Shown: piece by piece, positions 18,901-26,760 of the stretch | How the letters are laid out: each line of letters begins with the position of its first letter | Numbering within the stretch: position 1 is the first letter of the stretch | NCBI GenBank assembly: GCA_018798825.1 | Contig: CP076354.1 | Location: 992,001-1,056,000 of the forward strand | Direction of reading: 5' to 3' | Source: Ochrobactrum sp. BTU1 | GTDB taxonomy: Bacteria; Pseudomonadota; Alphaproteobacteria; Rhizobiales; Rhizobiaceae | Length of the DNA: 64,000 nt | Translations under genes and position numbers: made by a program | Notes under the pieces: model-generated | What the model was told of the DNA's origin: nothing | Seen by the model: the letters and a program-made list of their open reading frames with translations, nothing else | The model's database searches: none

Positions 18901-20787
18901 AGCCGAAGCGCTGTTGTTAATTGCGTTTTCGATATCGCTTGTGCGTGCGGCAAGCGTATCAGCATGGCCACGGATAACCGCTGAAACGCGTTCAGTTTCA
19001 CCTTCAAGCGAAGACGCCAGAACATCGCGGCTTTCTGCAAGCTTGCCAGCAAAAGCCGAAGCTTTTTCGTTTAGAACGTTGCCAACGCTTTCGCTGATCG
19101 AAGTCAGATCATCGCTGATCTTGGTCTTCGTTTCATCGATCATTGCGCTCAGTGCATTGCGGCCACCAGAGAAGGTTTCTGCAATTTCACGAGTACGTGC
19201 AATGAGATTTTCGTTGATCTGACGCGAACGGGTTTCAAGAGCCGCGTTCAGCTTTTCAGTGCTGCTATCAAGTGCATGGGCGCGTGTTTCAAACTCGGAC
19301 AGGAGCGAGCGGCCACGTTCGTTCAGCGTTGTGTCGAGCTGGGTCAGGCGTGCGTCGAACTCGCTGACCATCGACTGCGTGGCGCCGCCGAGCAGAGTTG
19401 CGATACCGGCTGTACGCTCATCAAGCGCCGAGCTTACGCGTTCCGAAATTTCACGCGACTGCTGATCGAGCGTCGCAATACGTGTATCCAGTTCGCTTGC
19501 AAAAGCTTCGCCGGAAGTCGTGATGCGTGTTGCAATATCGCCGGTACGCTTTTCAATGGCGTCAGCAATTGCGCCGCCGCTTTCGTTGATGCTGCCGATC
19601 AGACGTTCGCCAGAATCGCCGAGAAGCGAGCTGAGCTGCTGAGATGCAGATACAACATTATCGCGTATGATATTGGCAGCGCTCGACAATTCTTCCTTGA
19701 GCTGCTCATGAGCGCCAGTAATGGAAGAGCGAACGCGTTCGGCATGGCTGACAACAGCTTCACGCTCATTGCCCAGATCGCTGACAAGCGAGCGAATGCG
19801 CACTTCGTTGTCGCTATAAGCGCGTTCAAGCTGATTAACTTCGGATTGAACGAGTGTTTCAAGTTCGACAGCGCGTGCAAGTGTGCGCTCGATGCCTTCG
19901 TTCATCGCTGCAACTTCGCGGCGAACAGCCTGGCTCAGCGTGGAAACGCGGTCGCCTGCAGCGGCTTCAGGCTGCAAAAGCTTGAGCGCTGCTTCCGACA
20001 TGCTGCGTGCTGCAACGTGCATTTCCTGCGCACGACGCACCAGATGCGCGAAGCCCCAGAACATGATGACGGGCAGCGCCACGCCAGCTGTTACGCCGAG
20101 ACCGGCAGGGGATGTGAAGAAGTCTTTTGTTGCCTGAAGGCTGGAGAACACATCAGGGCTGATTGCCTTGCTGATCGCAACGCCGCCGGCGGCCCAAAGG
20201 ACGCTCATGGCAGTCGTTGTCCAGAAAAGCTTGGACGAGCGTTCGGTAATGCGACGCGGTGCTGCAGCAACGGCTCTGCCATTGCGCGAATCGTCGTTGG
20301 CAGGCGTAAGAGCGGCGGCAGGCGTGGCGGCTACAACGGATGGCGCAGGAGAAACAGGAGCTGTTGCAGCTTTTGGTGCTGCGTCCTGAACTGGTGCCTT
20401 AGCTTTGTTGACTGGCTTCGATGCGTTGTTAGCGGCTTCCGGCGTGGCGGATGGAAGCACTGCACTGACGACTGGAGGCACAGGTGGCGCAGCAGGGCTC
20501 GCAATGACTGAAACGGTAGAAATCGTTTCCGCCTTCGCTGTTCCTTCGGTGGTAATGTTTACAGGAGAGACTTTCGCGGCTTCGACCACTTTCGTGTTCT
20601 GCTCTGCGACCAGTTCTTCGGCCGCACGCGAAATCTGCTCTTCAAGGTCATCGACGGAGAATTCTTCGTCAATTGCACTCAGGTCCATATCAATATCGAA
20701 ATCGTCACCGAAATCGATGTCGAGTGCCTGTTCAAGTGCCTGTTCAACCTCGTGGTCGAGCTTTTGCGCCTTGGATTTAGAAGCCAT
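15916..20787 (-). CDS. Giant coiled-coil membrane protein, GPR/RgsE-like (growth pole ring protein family)
   Basis: A 1623-residue protein. An acidic N-terminus (about 1-70) and a Pro/Ala-rich linker (to about 190) lead to two hydrophobic segments (about 197-215 and 235-257). Some 1100 residues of apolipoprotein-like amphipathic helix follow, built from related units such as ERTSVLRD, ADRTSVLQ and LAGHSEAF. The end is a compact domain of about 120 residues (LWDRYRRGERNVFTRRLY). This layout is that of the Agrobacterium GPR and Sinorhizobium RgsE proteins, which form a ring at the growing pole and are needed for polar growth; those are longer (GPR about 2100 residues). It probably sits in the inner membrane with the helices in the cytoplasm. 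Identity rests on architecture and recall. Confidence 0.75.
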   Translation of the reverse strand: MASKSKAQKLDHEVEQALEQALDIDFGDDFDIDMDLSAIDEEFSVDDLEEQISRAAEELVAEQNTKVVEAAKVSPVNITTEGTAKAETISTVSVIASPAAPPVPPVVSAVLPSATPEAANNASKPVNKAKAPVQDAAPKAATAPVSPAPSVVAATPAAALTPANDDSRNGRAVAAAPRRITERSSKLFWTTTAMSVLWAAGGVAISKAISPDVFSSLQATKDFFTSPAGLGVTAGVALPVIMFWGFAHLVRRAQEMHVAARSMSEAALKLLQPEAAAGDRVSTLSQAVRREVAAMNEGIERTLARAVELETLVQSEVNQLERAYSDNEVRIRSLVSDLGNEREAVVSHAERVRSSITGAHEQLKEELSSAANIIRDNVVSASQQLSSLLGDSGERLIGSINESGGAIADAIEKRTGDIATRITTSGEAFASELDTRIATLDQQSREISERVSSALDERTAGIATLLGGATQSMVSEFDARLTQLDTTLNERGRSLLSEFETRAHALDSSTEKLNAALETRSRQINENLIARTREIAETFSGGRNALSAMIDETKTKISDDLTSISESVGNVLNEKASAFAGKLAESRDVLASSLEGETERVSAVIRGHADTLAARTSDIENAINNSASALDSAAERHAAILADRTSVLQEEMANSASRLDATFADHSRSLEERAASLQGVIAGNQAMLAQLMDERTSVLRDNFNENRELIARTFDERVNSLQSLIADNQQELARVFDERSQTLSETIGASRSAFEATFNDHVQHVEERTSGLRSVLNDHNSALVHILDGHEQTIEGRTAAIRETLTESTASLSQTLQDHGDILSQRTTNLHNAIENSSDAISRAFEGQTGIIEERTQTMEKALSIGVDNVRRALEQSAGVVAGSLREKITEAASTLSAEAAKAGQALDGFGQSFSADLIANLSGTEERLGERANAIAERLSQIESSIADTATKTSDTLAGHSEAFAASVADNLAGTEARLNERASAIAGGLEAIESRLTGELSAIEARIADTATKTSETLAGHSEAFSSSVTENLSGTEARLAERADAIATRLGDIGSRITMELGSVEARIAQVTDTTAVTLEERTRELNAVLAARSQEITQILNDTAEPLVQRLADSGRGLAQQLEEATHAATDRLRSENAALVNALASRTAETIAAVQQAKSGLSDNVSELIDRLAASNGELGKLIDAAARNLTDIDGRLVETTSSFVENANRAAQMFQASTGLIDNNIGTLRALSDGTLSQIADIAERFEEHGKVLSSASDMINSAQNGLAGTLEDRHLALDKLASGLVEKSEGIEKLMQSFETVVASAFQRAEGQTRVSAEKMRESVSEIVEQASQKFSAATDDIRRTASEIRSELDTTRGELKRGVLDMPAEAKETTSAMRKAVGEQINALKELAEIVNKSGRLVDVGESRADRSVSRPVQTQRAAPAPTPVQAPVAPRPQAQAPQADIAVRSRPVEAPKAAQPAQSAEKPRGWVSDLLARASRDDEAAAPSQPQSTQAPRSPSHVVESLNSLSVDIARAIDHEASVELWDRYRRGERNVFTRRLYTLKGQQTFDDIKRKYQTDGEFRRAVDRYMDDFQRLLEDVARNDRDNMVTQTYLTSDTGKVYTMLAHASGRLR

Positions 20788-21400
20788 AGCCTTGCCTACC
20801 TCGTACTCATTACTGCGACGGCCGGATCAACATAGAGCCGTTACAAAACTTACTCCGCCATTTTTCATCGTATCGGCTCAGGCTTGTTAAGGAAATAGGC
20901 GCCCGCGCCGGATGTCTAAAACTTTAAATACAAGGTTAACAAAAAAGGGTTCAGTTTAAAAAAATCCCGGTTTTCCGGCGTTTTCAAGTTAACGATCATT
21001 CTGTGGAAATCAAACCGAAACGACAAACCACTATAATGCATCTGCTACAAATCGTTAACAAAAATGCACGTTAAAAGAGAGCTGTTATTTTTATTCTACC
21101 AATAGTTTGATTCATGCGGCAAAAAAATAACGCTACACGGACTGATAATTCCAACTTGATGATAATGCCTATATCACCCATGCAGCAAGAGCTCTCGTCC
21201 AAATAGGTGATCTAGGGCAGGAACGTTGAAAAGGAACGGCATTTTGGCGCAGTTTTCAGTCCAAAGCGCCGCAATGGTTGAACTTGAACCGATTACACCG
21301 TATCTGCCTCAGCAAGATATTCAAGAAGCCTGTTGTTTCCTTCAAGGAAGTCGGAACAAAAGCTATCAATAGCGCCGTGTAAGGTGCGCAGGAACTGACA
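20788..21400. other. Divergent intergenic region between the GPR-like gene and the ferredoxin gene
   Basis: A 613-base gap holding both promoters. The segment 20930-21080 is AT-rich and has several GTTAAC/GTTAAA boxes (near 20935, 20989, 21055 and 21070). These resemble single CtrA half sites, but no pair has the TTAA-N7-TTAA spacing. No RNA gene was recognised. Confidence 0.5.
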
Positions 21401-21724
21401 ATGACAAAAATTATCTTCGTGTCCGCTGACGGCGCTTCGCGAACTGAAGTCGAAGCCGATAATGGATCGAGCGTGATGGAAGCAGCCATTCGCAACGGCA
21501 TTCCCGGTATTGATGCTGAATGCGGCGGTGCCTGCGCCTGCGCCACATGCCATGTCTATGTGGATGAAGACTGGACTGAAACTGTTGGCGGTCCAGATGC
21601 GATGGAAGAAGACATGCTGGATTTCGCTTATGAAGTGCAGCCAAACTCACGTCTTTCGTGCCAGATCCGTGTAAGCGATGAGATCGACGGTTTGGTCGTA
21701 AAAGTGCCTGAGCGCCAGAACTAA
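21401..21724 (+). CDS. 2Fe-2S ferredoxin (adrenodoxin-type)
   Basis: A 107-residue electron carrier of the Isc/adrenodoxin class. The four cluster ligands are in the segments [11 protein letters not shown] (C-x5-C-x2-C) and RLSCQIRV. The following HVYVDEDW and the C-terminal KVPERQN are typical of alphaproteobacterial FdxB-type proteins. It may serve Fe-S cluster assembly, cytochromes P450 or a reductase. The ATG at 21401 gives [16 protein letters not shown] lies upstream. A ferredoxin-reductase-like gene follows after 38 bases, suggesting a partner, although that partner lacks an NADPH domain. Confidence 0.92.
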   Translation: MTKIIFVSADGASRTEVEADNGSSVMEAAIRNGIPGIDAECGGACACATCHVYVDEDWTETVGGPDAMEEDMLDFAYEVQPNSRLSCQIRVSDEIDGLVVKVPERQN

Positions 21725-21762
21725 AATAAAAGGAAAGAGCGGCGAGACATTAGGGAGCGCAG

Positions 21763-22362
21763 ATGGAAGTCGAACGTCATTCAGACATCGCTATCATCGG
21801 CACCGGGCCTGTCGCTCTTTTTTCAGTTTTTCAGCTGGGCCTGTTTGGCCTTACGTGCCGTTTGTTTGATTCAGCGAGCCGAGCAGGCGGTCAGTGTACT
21901 GCGCTTTATGCTGATAAGCCCATTTTCGATGTTCCAGCTTTTGCAAAGATTATGGGGGAAGAGCTTATTGAGCGGCTATTGACCCAAATAGCGCCTTACA
22001 AGCCTGCCTTCGAATTCGATCAGCTTGTGACCGGCGTTTCAGCTAGTGAAAACGGTATTCAGCTCAAAACGGCCACCGGAACAATATTCAGTTCAAAATG
22101 CCTGGTGATTGCTTCGGGCCTTGGGGCATTTACCTCAGAAGGCCAGATCGTTCGCCCCGATCCGCTTGCCACATTGGACTTGCAGCGTTTCGGCAATTCA
22201 ATTGTCGTGAATACTGAAACGTTTCGCACATCACAGCCAAAAATCTATGCGATTGGCGATGTTTGCCACTACCCCGGAAAACTGAAACTCATTCTTTCAG
22301 GTTTCCACGAGGCTGCCCTGATGACACAAGCCATCAGGAAAAATTTGCAACAAGCTAAATAG
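21763..22362 (+). CDS. Short ferredoxin-NADP+ reductase-like flavoprotein lacking the NADPH-binding domain
   Basis: A 199-residue protein that matches both ends of type 2 (thioredoxin-reductase-like) ferredoxin-NADP+ reductases, which are about 340 residues long. The N-terminal FAD half (AIIGTGPVALFS, GGQCTALYADKPIFDVPAF) is joined almost directly, at about residue 125-145, to the C-terminal FAD segment (YAIGDVCHYPGKLKLIL). The central NADPH-binding domain of about 120 residues is absent, without a frameshift. The dinucleotide motif reads GTGPVA, so its last Gly is Ala. It could be a decayed gene or an FAD protein reduced in another way. It follows the ferredoxin gene. Confidence 0.75.
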   Translation: MEVERHSDIAIIGTGPVALFSVFQLGLFGLTCRLFDSASRAGGQCTALYADKPIFDVPAFAKIMGEELIERLLTQIAPYKPAFEFDQLVTGVSASENGIQLKTATGTIFSSKCLVIASGLGAFTSEGQIVRPDPLATLDLQRFGNSIVVNTETFRTSQPKIYAIGDVCHYPGKLKLILSGFHEAALMTQAIRKNLQQAK

Positions 22363-22371
22363 ACCCCGGCG

Positions 22372-22986
22372 TTACTGGGTCATTTTCTCAAGTCGATAAG
22401 TCAGAAGACGCTCAAAGCGTCGTTCAAAATTAATCGTCTCAACACGATCAAAACGCTCCTGCGCTTTATCATGCGCTGCCATAAGCCGTTCCGTCACCTT
22501 ATCAATGTCTGAACGCAAGGTAGCGCAGTCTGTTCGGCTCCGCAATGAGCGTATCTGACGTTCCATTTCACTCGCATGGCTGCGTGCGATAACGATATGG
22601 CTTTCCTCGTGACGACGAATATCCTGATACAAAGTATCCCAGATCAATGCGAGTTCAGGGCCAGCCTTGCGGCGCTGTTTCCAGCGCGGCAGCATGACCT
22701 TTGCATGAACATTCACATAAACGCCCTGAACCTTGCAGGCGCGATCACCTGTAGCACGCCCATAGCGTACCTTGGCATCGAAGCGGATTTCTGCAGCGCC
22801 AGGATGATGCTGACCGGTCTTCTTGAGAAACGGGCCACTGCGCGACAGTGCCTTGTCGAGATCTGCAGCTGTCTTCCCGTTGACATTATAATAGCTGAAC
22901 GTCCGGAAAATGGAGGCAGCTTCTGCCTGTGGAGCAACAACAGCGAGGGCTAAGCCCAAAGCCAGAACTCGTTTTTTAAAGGACAT
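22372..22986 (-). CDS. DUF922 family secreted Zn-dependent protease-like protein
   Basis: A 204-residue protein with a Sec signal peptide (MSFKKRVLALGLALAVVAPQ, cleaved near AEA). The DUF922 domain carries a zincin-type motif, HEESH (about residue 128), with a Glu in the following ASEME segment. Members are predicted periplasmic metalloproteases of unknown substrate. The ATG at 22986 is chosen because AGAGGTG lies 8 bases upstream; longer starts at 23004 or 23028 have no such site. It diverges from folP with 161 bases between starts. Confidence 0.8.
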   Translation of the reverse strand: MSFKKRVLALGLALAVVAPQAEAASIFRTFSYYNVNGKTAADLDKALSRSGPFLKKTGQHHPGAAEIRFDAKVRYGRATGDRACKVQGVYVNVHAKVMLPRWKQRRKAGPELALIWDTLYQDIRRHEESHIVIARSHASEMERQIRSLRSRTDCATLRSDIDKVTERLMAAHDKAQERFDRVETINFERRFERLLTYRLEKMTQ

Positions 22987-23147
22987 GTTCTGGCACCTCT
23001 TCATAAAACCAGAAAGAAACTCGTACATTCACTGATGTGCAACATGGCATGCAATCGTCAAGAGAACTATAACGACCATCAATAAACGCCATATCGCCCG
23101 TTTGGCTGCATAAAGTCCGACAGAAAAGACAATTGGAATATTCTTCA

Positions 23148-23987
23148 ATGATAAAACAATGGCAACTTGCCCACGGTCGTAACCTCCAATTGGGCGCAAA
23201 ATCTGTCATCATGGGCATTTTAAACGTCACACCGGATTCATTTTCCGATGGTGGACATCACAATGACCTGGATGATGCATTGATTGTTGCGAAAACCATG
23301 CTGGACGATGGCGCAACGATTATCGACGTCGGAGGGGAATCGACTCGCCCCGGTGCTGCTTTAGTTGACGCCGAAACAGAAGCCGCACGCGTTGTTCCAG
23401 TCATACGTGCGCTTGCAAAAGAGTTTGGCTGCATAATCTCGATCGATACCTATCGCGCATCAACAGCTAGGCTTGCGGTAGAGGCGGGCGCCCATATCGT
23501 CAATGATGTATGGGGGCTTCAGCGAGAACCGGAAATCGCTCAGGTTGCGAAAGATACCGGTGCCGGACTGGTCATCATGCATACGAGCCGCGATAGAAAT
23601 ACCAACCCCGATGTGATTGCTGATCAGTTCGCCTTTCTCGATGTATCTTTGGAAATTGCGAGCAGGGCAGGTATTGATGCTGGCAGTATCGTGCTTGATC
23701 CGGGCTTTGGCTTTGGCAAAAACAAGGATGAAGACATCGCTTTGATGGCACGCATGGAAGAATTGCAGCGTTTCAGCTATCCTCTATTGGTGGGAACGTC
23801 GCGCAAACGTTTCATTGGTGCCATCACAGAACAGGCTGATCCATTGATGCGGGATATCGGAACGGCTGCGACGTCGGTTGCAATGCGATTGGCAGGAGCC
23901 GACATCTTCCGTGTTCACAATGTCGCTTTTAATAGGGACGCACTTGCAGTTGCCGATGCTATCCTGCAAAGCAGATTAAAGAATTAA
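23148..23987 (+). CDS. folP: Dihydropteroate synthase
   Basis: A 279-residue TIM-barrel enzyme that joins 6-hydroxymethyl-dihydropterin pyrophosphate and p-aminobenzoate in folate synthesis, the step blocked by sulfonamides. Family motifs are complete: MGILNVTPDSFSDGG, IDVGGESTRPGA, LDPGFGFGK and GTSRKRF. The ATG at 23148 (MIKQWQLAHGR) is preferred over an upstream in-frame TTG at 23133. First gene of folP-folB-folK. Confidence 0.96.
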   Translation: MIKQWQLAHGRNLQLGAKSVIMGILNVTPDSFSDGGHHNDLDDALIVAKTMLDDGATIIDVGGESTRPGAALVDAETEAARVVPVIRALAKEFGCIISIDTYRASTARLAVEAGAHIVNDVWGLQREPEIAQVAKDTGAGLVIMHTSRDRNTNPDVIADQFAFLDVSLEIASRAGIDAGSIVLDPGFGFGKNKDEDIALMARMEELQRFSYPLLVGTSRKRFIGAITEQADPLMRDIGTAATSVAMRLAGADIFRVHNVAFNRDALAVADAILQSRLKN

Positions 23988-24001
23988 TAGGAAACAGAGC
24001 C

Positions 24002-24361
24002 GTGTACACCATCCGCATCATGAACTGCGCATTTTTCGCGCATCACGGCGTCTTTGACGAAGAACATAAACTTGGTCAGCGTTTCTACGTTGATGCGATC
24101 CTGGATGTCGATCCGGGTGACTCGCTTGAAAATGACGACATTGAAGGCACGGTCCACTACGGCATCGCCTTCACTGTCATTCAGGACATCATCACAGGCA
24201 GCCAGCGCTATCTCATTGAAACATTGGCACTTGATGTCGGCAAGGCACTGACTGCGCGTTTCCCGCAGATCAAACGTGCTGAAATCACCATTCGCAAGCC
24301 TAACGCACCAGTTCCAGGCGTGCTTGATCATGTTGAAGTAACGGTGGTTTATCCACGCTGA
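24002..24361 (+). CDS. folB: Dihydroneopterin aldolase
   Basis: A 119-residue enzyme converting dihydroneopterin to 6-hydroxymethyl-dihydropterin and glycolaldehyde. The N-terminal CAFFAHHGVFDEEHKLGQRF and the later YLIETLALDVG are the usual active-site and octamer-interface segments. It starts at GTG (24002) with AGGAAA upstream, 14 bases after folP. Its stop TGA shares one base with the folK ATG. Confidence 0.95.
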   Translation: MYTIRIMNCAFFAHHGVFDEEHKLGQRFYVDAILDVDPGDSLENDDIEGTVHYGIAFTVIQDIITGSQRYLIETLALDVGKALTARFPQIKRAEITIRKPNAPVPGVLDHVEVTVVYPR

Positions 24362-24891
24362 TGAGCATTGCTTTGCCTTATCGCGCCTGGCTTGGGCTTG
24401 GCGGCAATATCGATGATCCTGTCGCTTCGATGGCCAAGGCGCTGAAACTCCTTGATGCGCGCACCGATACGAAAGTTATCGCGGTTTCTCAGGTCTATCG
24501 CACACCGCCATGGGGAAAGACCGATCAGGCCTGGTTTCACAATGCCTGTGCGCAGATCGAAACCGCACTTGCGCCGCTTCAGCTCATCGATACCTGTCTT
24601 GATGTAGAGCGTTCACTCAAACGCGTTCGACTGGAGCGATGGGGGCCGCGCATCATCGATATTGATATTCTCGCGATGCAGGATGAAGCAGGCGAGGCGA
24701 TTATCACGAACGAACCTACACTGGAGCTTCCACACCCGCGCATTCAGGAGCGCGCATTTGTGCTCGTGCCGCTCAATGATATTGCGCCGTCACTTCAGAT
24801 TGCGGGTAAAACTGTTTCGGATTGGGAAAAGGCCTGTGCCACTTCTGAAATAGAAAAAGCCCGCACTGATACGGGCTGGTGGCTGGATTAG
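24361..24891 (+). CDS. folK: 2-amino-4-hydroxy-6-hydroxymethyldihydropteridine pyrophosphokinase (HPPK)
   Basis: A 176-residue kinase that transfers pyrophosphate from ATP to 6-hydroxymethyl-dihydropterin, supplying FolP. Visible motifs are LGLGGNIDDP (N-terminal glycine loop), RWGPRIIDIDIL (the two metal-binding aspartates) and LPHPRIQERAFVLVPL (ATP and pterin contact). Start and stop share TGATG with folB, so the two are translationally coupled. This completes the pterin branch of folate synthesis in one operon. Confidence 0.95.
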   Translation: MSIALPYRAWLGLGGNIDDPVASMAKALKLLDARTDTKVIAVSQVYRTPPWGKTDQAWFHNACAQIETALAPLQLIDTCLDVERSLKRVRLERWGPRIIDIDILAMQDEAGEAIITNEPTLELPHPRIQERAFVLVPLNDIAPSLQIAGKTVSDWEKACATSEIEKARTDTGWWLD

Positions 24892-24930
24892 ATTGTAACC
24901 GCTCTAATTCCTATTTTTACACAGAGCCGC

Positions 24931-25464
24931 TTAATTTTTGGCGATGCTGCCAACAGCGATATTATCTATACGCTTGAGGCTCATACCGATTACCGGAACA
25001 AGTTCCTTCTCTACGCGGACCGAAACAGTCACATTCATGGTGTTCTTGTCGGCAACGCGAGCAAGCATCGCGCCATTGAGCTCTTTACGGTTAAGACCGA
25101 GAACCACCTTGTTGCCGGTTACGGAGCCAGAGGTAACGTTGAGGCCTTTACCTTCAGCGCCGTCATTAAACTTGCCCGAATAGTTGGAGCCGACGCGCGT
25201 CACGGTTGCCTTCATAGGCTGCGAGAAAACACCAACGCGGCAAGAACCATCAAGCGTCATGCCAACTGCATTGTCAGGAGTAGTGCCTGCGAGCGTGCAG
25301 ACAAATTTTGTGCCCTTGTATTTTCCGGCAACAATTTCGCCCGGACCGGACCATTGGCCTTCAATCGTCTGAAAAAACTGTTCATCCTTGTCTGCAGCCA
25401 GAGCTGGCGCAGCAAAAAGCGATGCGGGCAGTAGCGTAAGGCATGCAGCGATGTAGTTTTTCAT
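24931..25464 (-). CDS. Predicted exported protein, function unknown
   Basis: A 177-residue protein with a clear signal peptide (MKNYIAACLTLLPASLFA, cleavage near ALA-AD). The mature part is small, Gly/Thr/Val-rich and predicted beta-rich, with two cysteines (FVCTLAG and GSCRVG) that could form a disulfide in the periplasm. WSGPGEIVAGKYKGTKF and the tail suggest a compact beta barrel, but I do not recognise the family. The ATG at 25464 is chosen because it gives the signal peptide and has AGAGC upstream. Confidence 0.75.
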   Translation of the reverse strand: MKNYIAACLTLLPASLFAAPALAADKDEQFFQTIEGQWSGPGEIVAGKYKGTKFVCTLAGTTPDNAVGMTLDGSCRVGVFSQPMKATVTRVGSNYSGKFNDGAEGKGLNVTSGSVTGNKVVLGLNRKELNGAMLARVADKNTMNVTVSVRVEKELVPVIGMSLKRIDNIAVGSIAKN

Positions 25465-25668
25465 ATTCAGCTCTGTCCCGGAATCTCGACCGCTAGGCAC
25501 CATTCCAATAGATGATCTACAAACACTCCGCAACCGAACGTCAGGGTGTTTTGTTGGCGCAAGGATCACAGATTCGAGCACCTGATAGTGAAGCTTATAA
25601 TCGTTTCGAATGGTTAACGCTTCGTTTTCATGGCGGCTGAAGTCACAGAGATTATTGGGAAGAGCTCA

Positions 25669-26760
25669 TTATTTTCGGTCAGTCGGCTTGTTGACCTTTT
25701 CACCATTGATGCGGGCAATATCACCAATAAAGTCGCCTACGCCGGGACGTTTTTCAGCATTGAACGGGAAGGGGCGTACAACATCCATCGCTGCAATCCC
25801 GATACGCGCAGTCATTAGGCCATTGACCACGCCTTCACCCAGTTTTGCCGAAAGACGCGATGCCAGACCATGACCTATCAGCTGCTGGATAACGCTATCT
25901 CCCATAGCAATCGTTCCGGTAACGGCCAAATGCGCTACGACACGTCGCGCAAGCTTGAGAAAGCCCAATGTGCCGGGACGGCCACCATAGAGCTGTGACA
26001 AGCGGCGTATAAGGCGCGCAGATTCAAAGATCACATAGCCAATATCGACAAGAGCCCGCGGGCTGATAGCTGTTACGATGGAAACACGCTTGGAAGCATT
26101 GAGAATGAGTGCGCGTGCCTCGCGATCAAGTGGTTTCAGAATTTCCGTTTCGGCAAGACGAATAAGATTACGGCCATCGATGATTTCATCGGTCAGTCCA
26201 TCAAGCATCTGACGGCCGCGAGCGGTTTCCGGCAAGCCGGCCGCTATTGTCCGTAATTCATCGACCGCCTTTCGCGCAGCGGCCATATCATCACGTTCCG
26301 CTGCATCGGCTGCGTCTTTGCGCAAATGTTGAACAGAGGCGAGCCGTCTTAATGCGATCAGCTCGCGCACGATGATGGCGATGAAAGAAGCAAGCGCAAT
26401 CATTGCAACGCCAAGCGCCGTCCAGCCGAGCCAGTCTGCGCGCGTAAAAAGCGCCTGAATGAGATCTTCGGTCCAGATGCCGATCGCAAATGAAACAAGG
26501 ATGCCCAACGCACCAAACAATATTTTGCTCAACGACCATCGCCGGCGAGGCGGAGCTTCAAATGAAGGGTCCAGAACTTCCAGCTCAGCAGCCTCTTCAT
26601 CCGTCAGTGCGAAGACATCGACCTCGGGAATGACCTTCTCAAGATCGGTAACCGCACGCGGGCGGCGTGGCGCATCATTCGGTGCTCCAGAGGGCGAAAT
26701 CGTATCCGTCGGCTTTTGAACGGTAAATGCTGCGGGTTTGCGTGGAGGCTGTTCACTCAT
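25669..26760 (-). CDS. DUF697/TIGR01620-family membrane protein (YcjF-like)
   Basis: A 363-residue inner-membrane protein. After a polar N-terminal region (about 1-75) there are two hydrophobic hairpin segments (about 82-105 and 113-135), then a helical DUF697 domain. Its start overlaps the stop of the P-loop gene ycjX by four bases (ATGA). The ycjX-ycjF pair is conserved in many proteobacteria and is linked in E. coli to the phage shock and stress regulon; the molecular role is not established. Confidence 0.88.
   Translation of the reverse strand: MSEQPPRKPAAFTVQKPTDTISPSGAPNDAPRRPRAVTDLEKVIPEVDVFALTDEEAAELEVLDPSFEAPPRRRWSLSKILFGALGILVSFAIGIWTEDLIQALFTRADWLGWTALGVAMIALASFIAIIVRELIALRRLASVQHLRKDAADAAERDDMAAARKAVDELRTIAAGLPETARGRQMLDGLTDEIIDGRNLIRLAETEILKPLDREARALILNASKRVSIVTAISPRALVDIGYVIFESARLIRRLSQLYGGRPGTLGFLKLARRVVAHLAVTGTIAMGDSVIQQLIGHGLASRLSAKLGEGVVNGLMTARIGIAAMDVVRPFPFNAEKRPGVGDFIGDIARINGEKVNKPTDRK

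Noticed and set aside
19276..20511. A 411-codon open frame on the plus strand opposite the GPR-like gene
   Set aside because: It is antisense to a strongly coding repeat-rich gene, has a low-complexity Cys/Arg/Ala composition and no ribosome site; long antisense frames are common opposite such codon-biased repeats.
20930..21080. CtrA-binding sites in the region upstream of the GPR-like and ferredoxin genes
   Set aside because: Several GTTAAC half sites are present, but none has the TTAA-N7-TTAA spacing; the region is AT-rich, so chance is sufficient.
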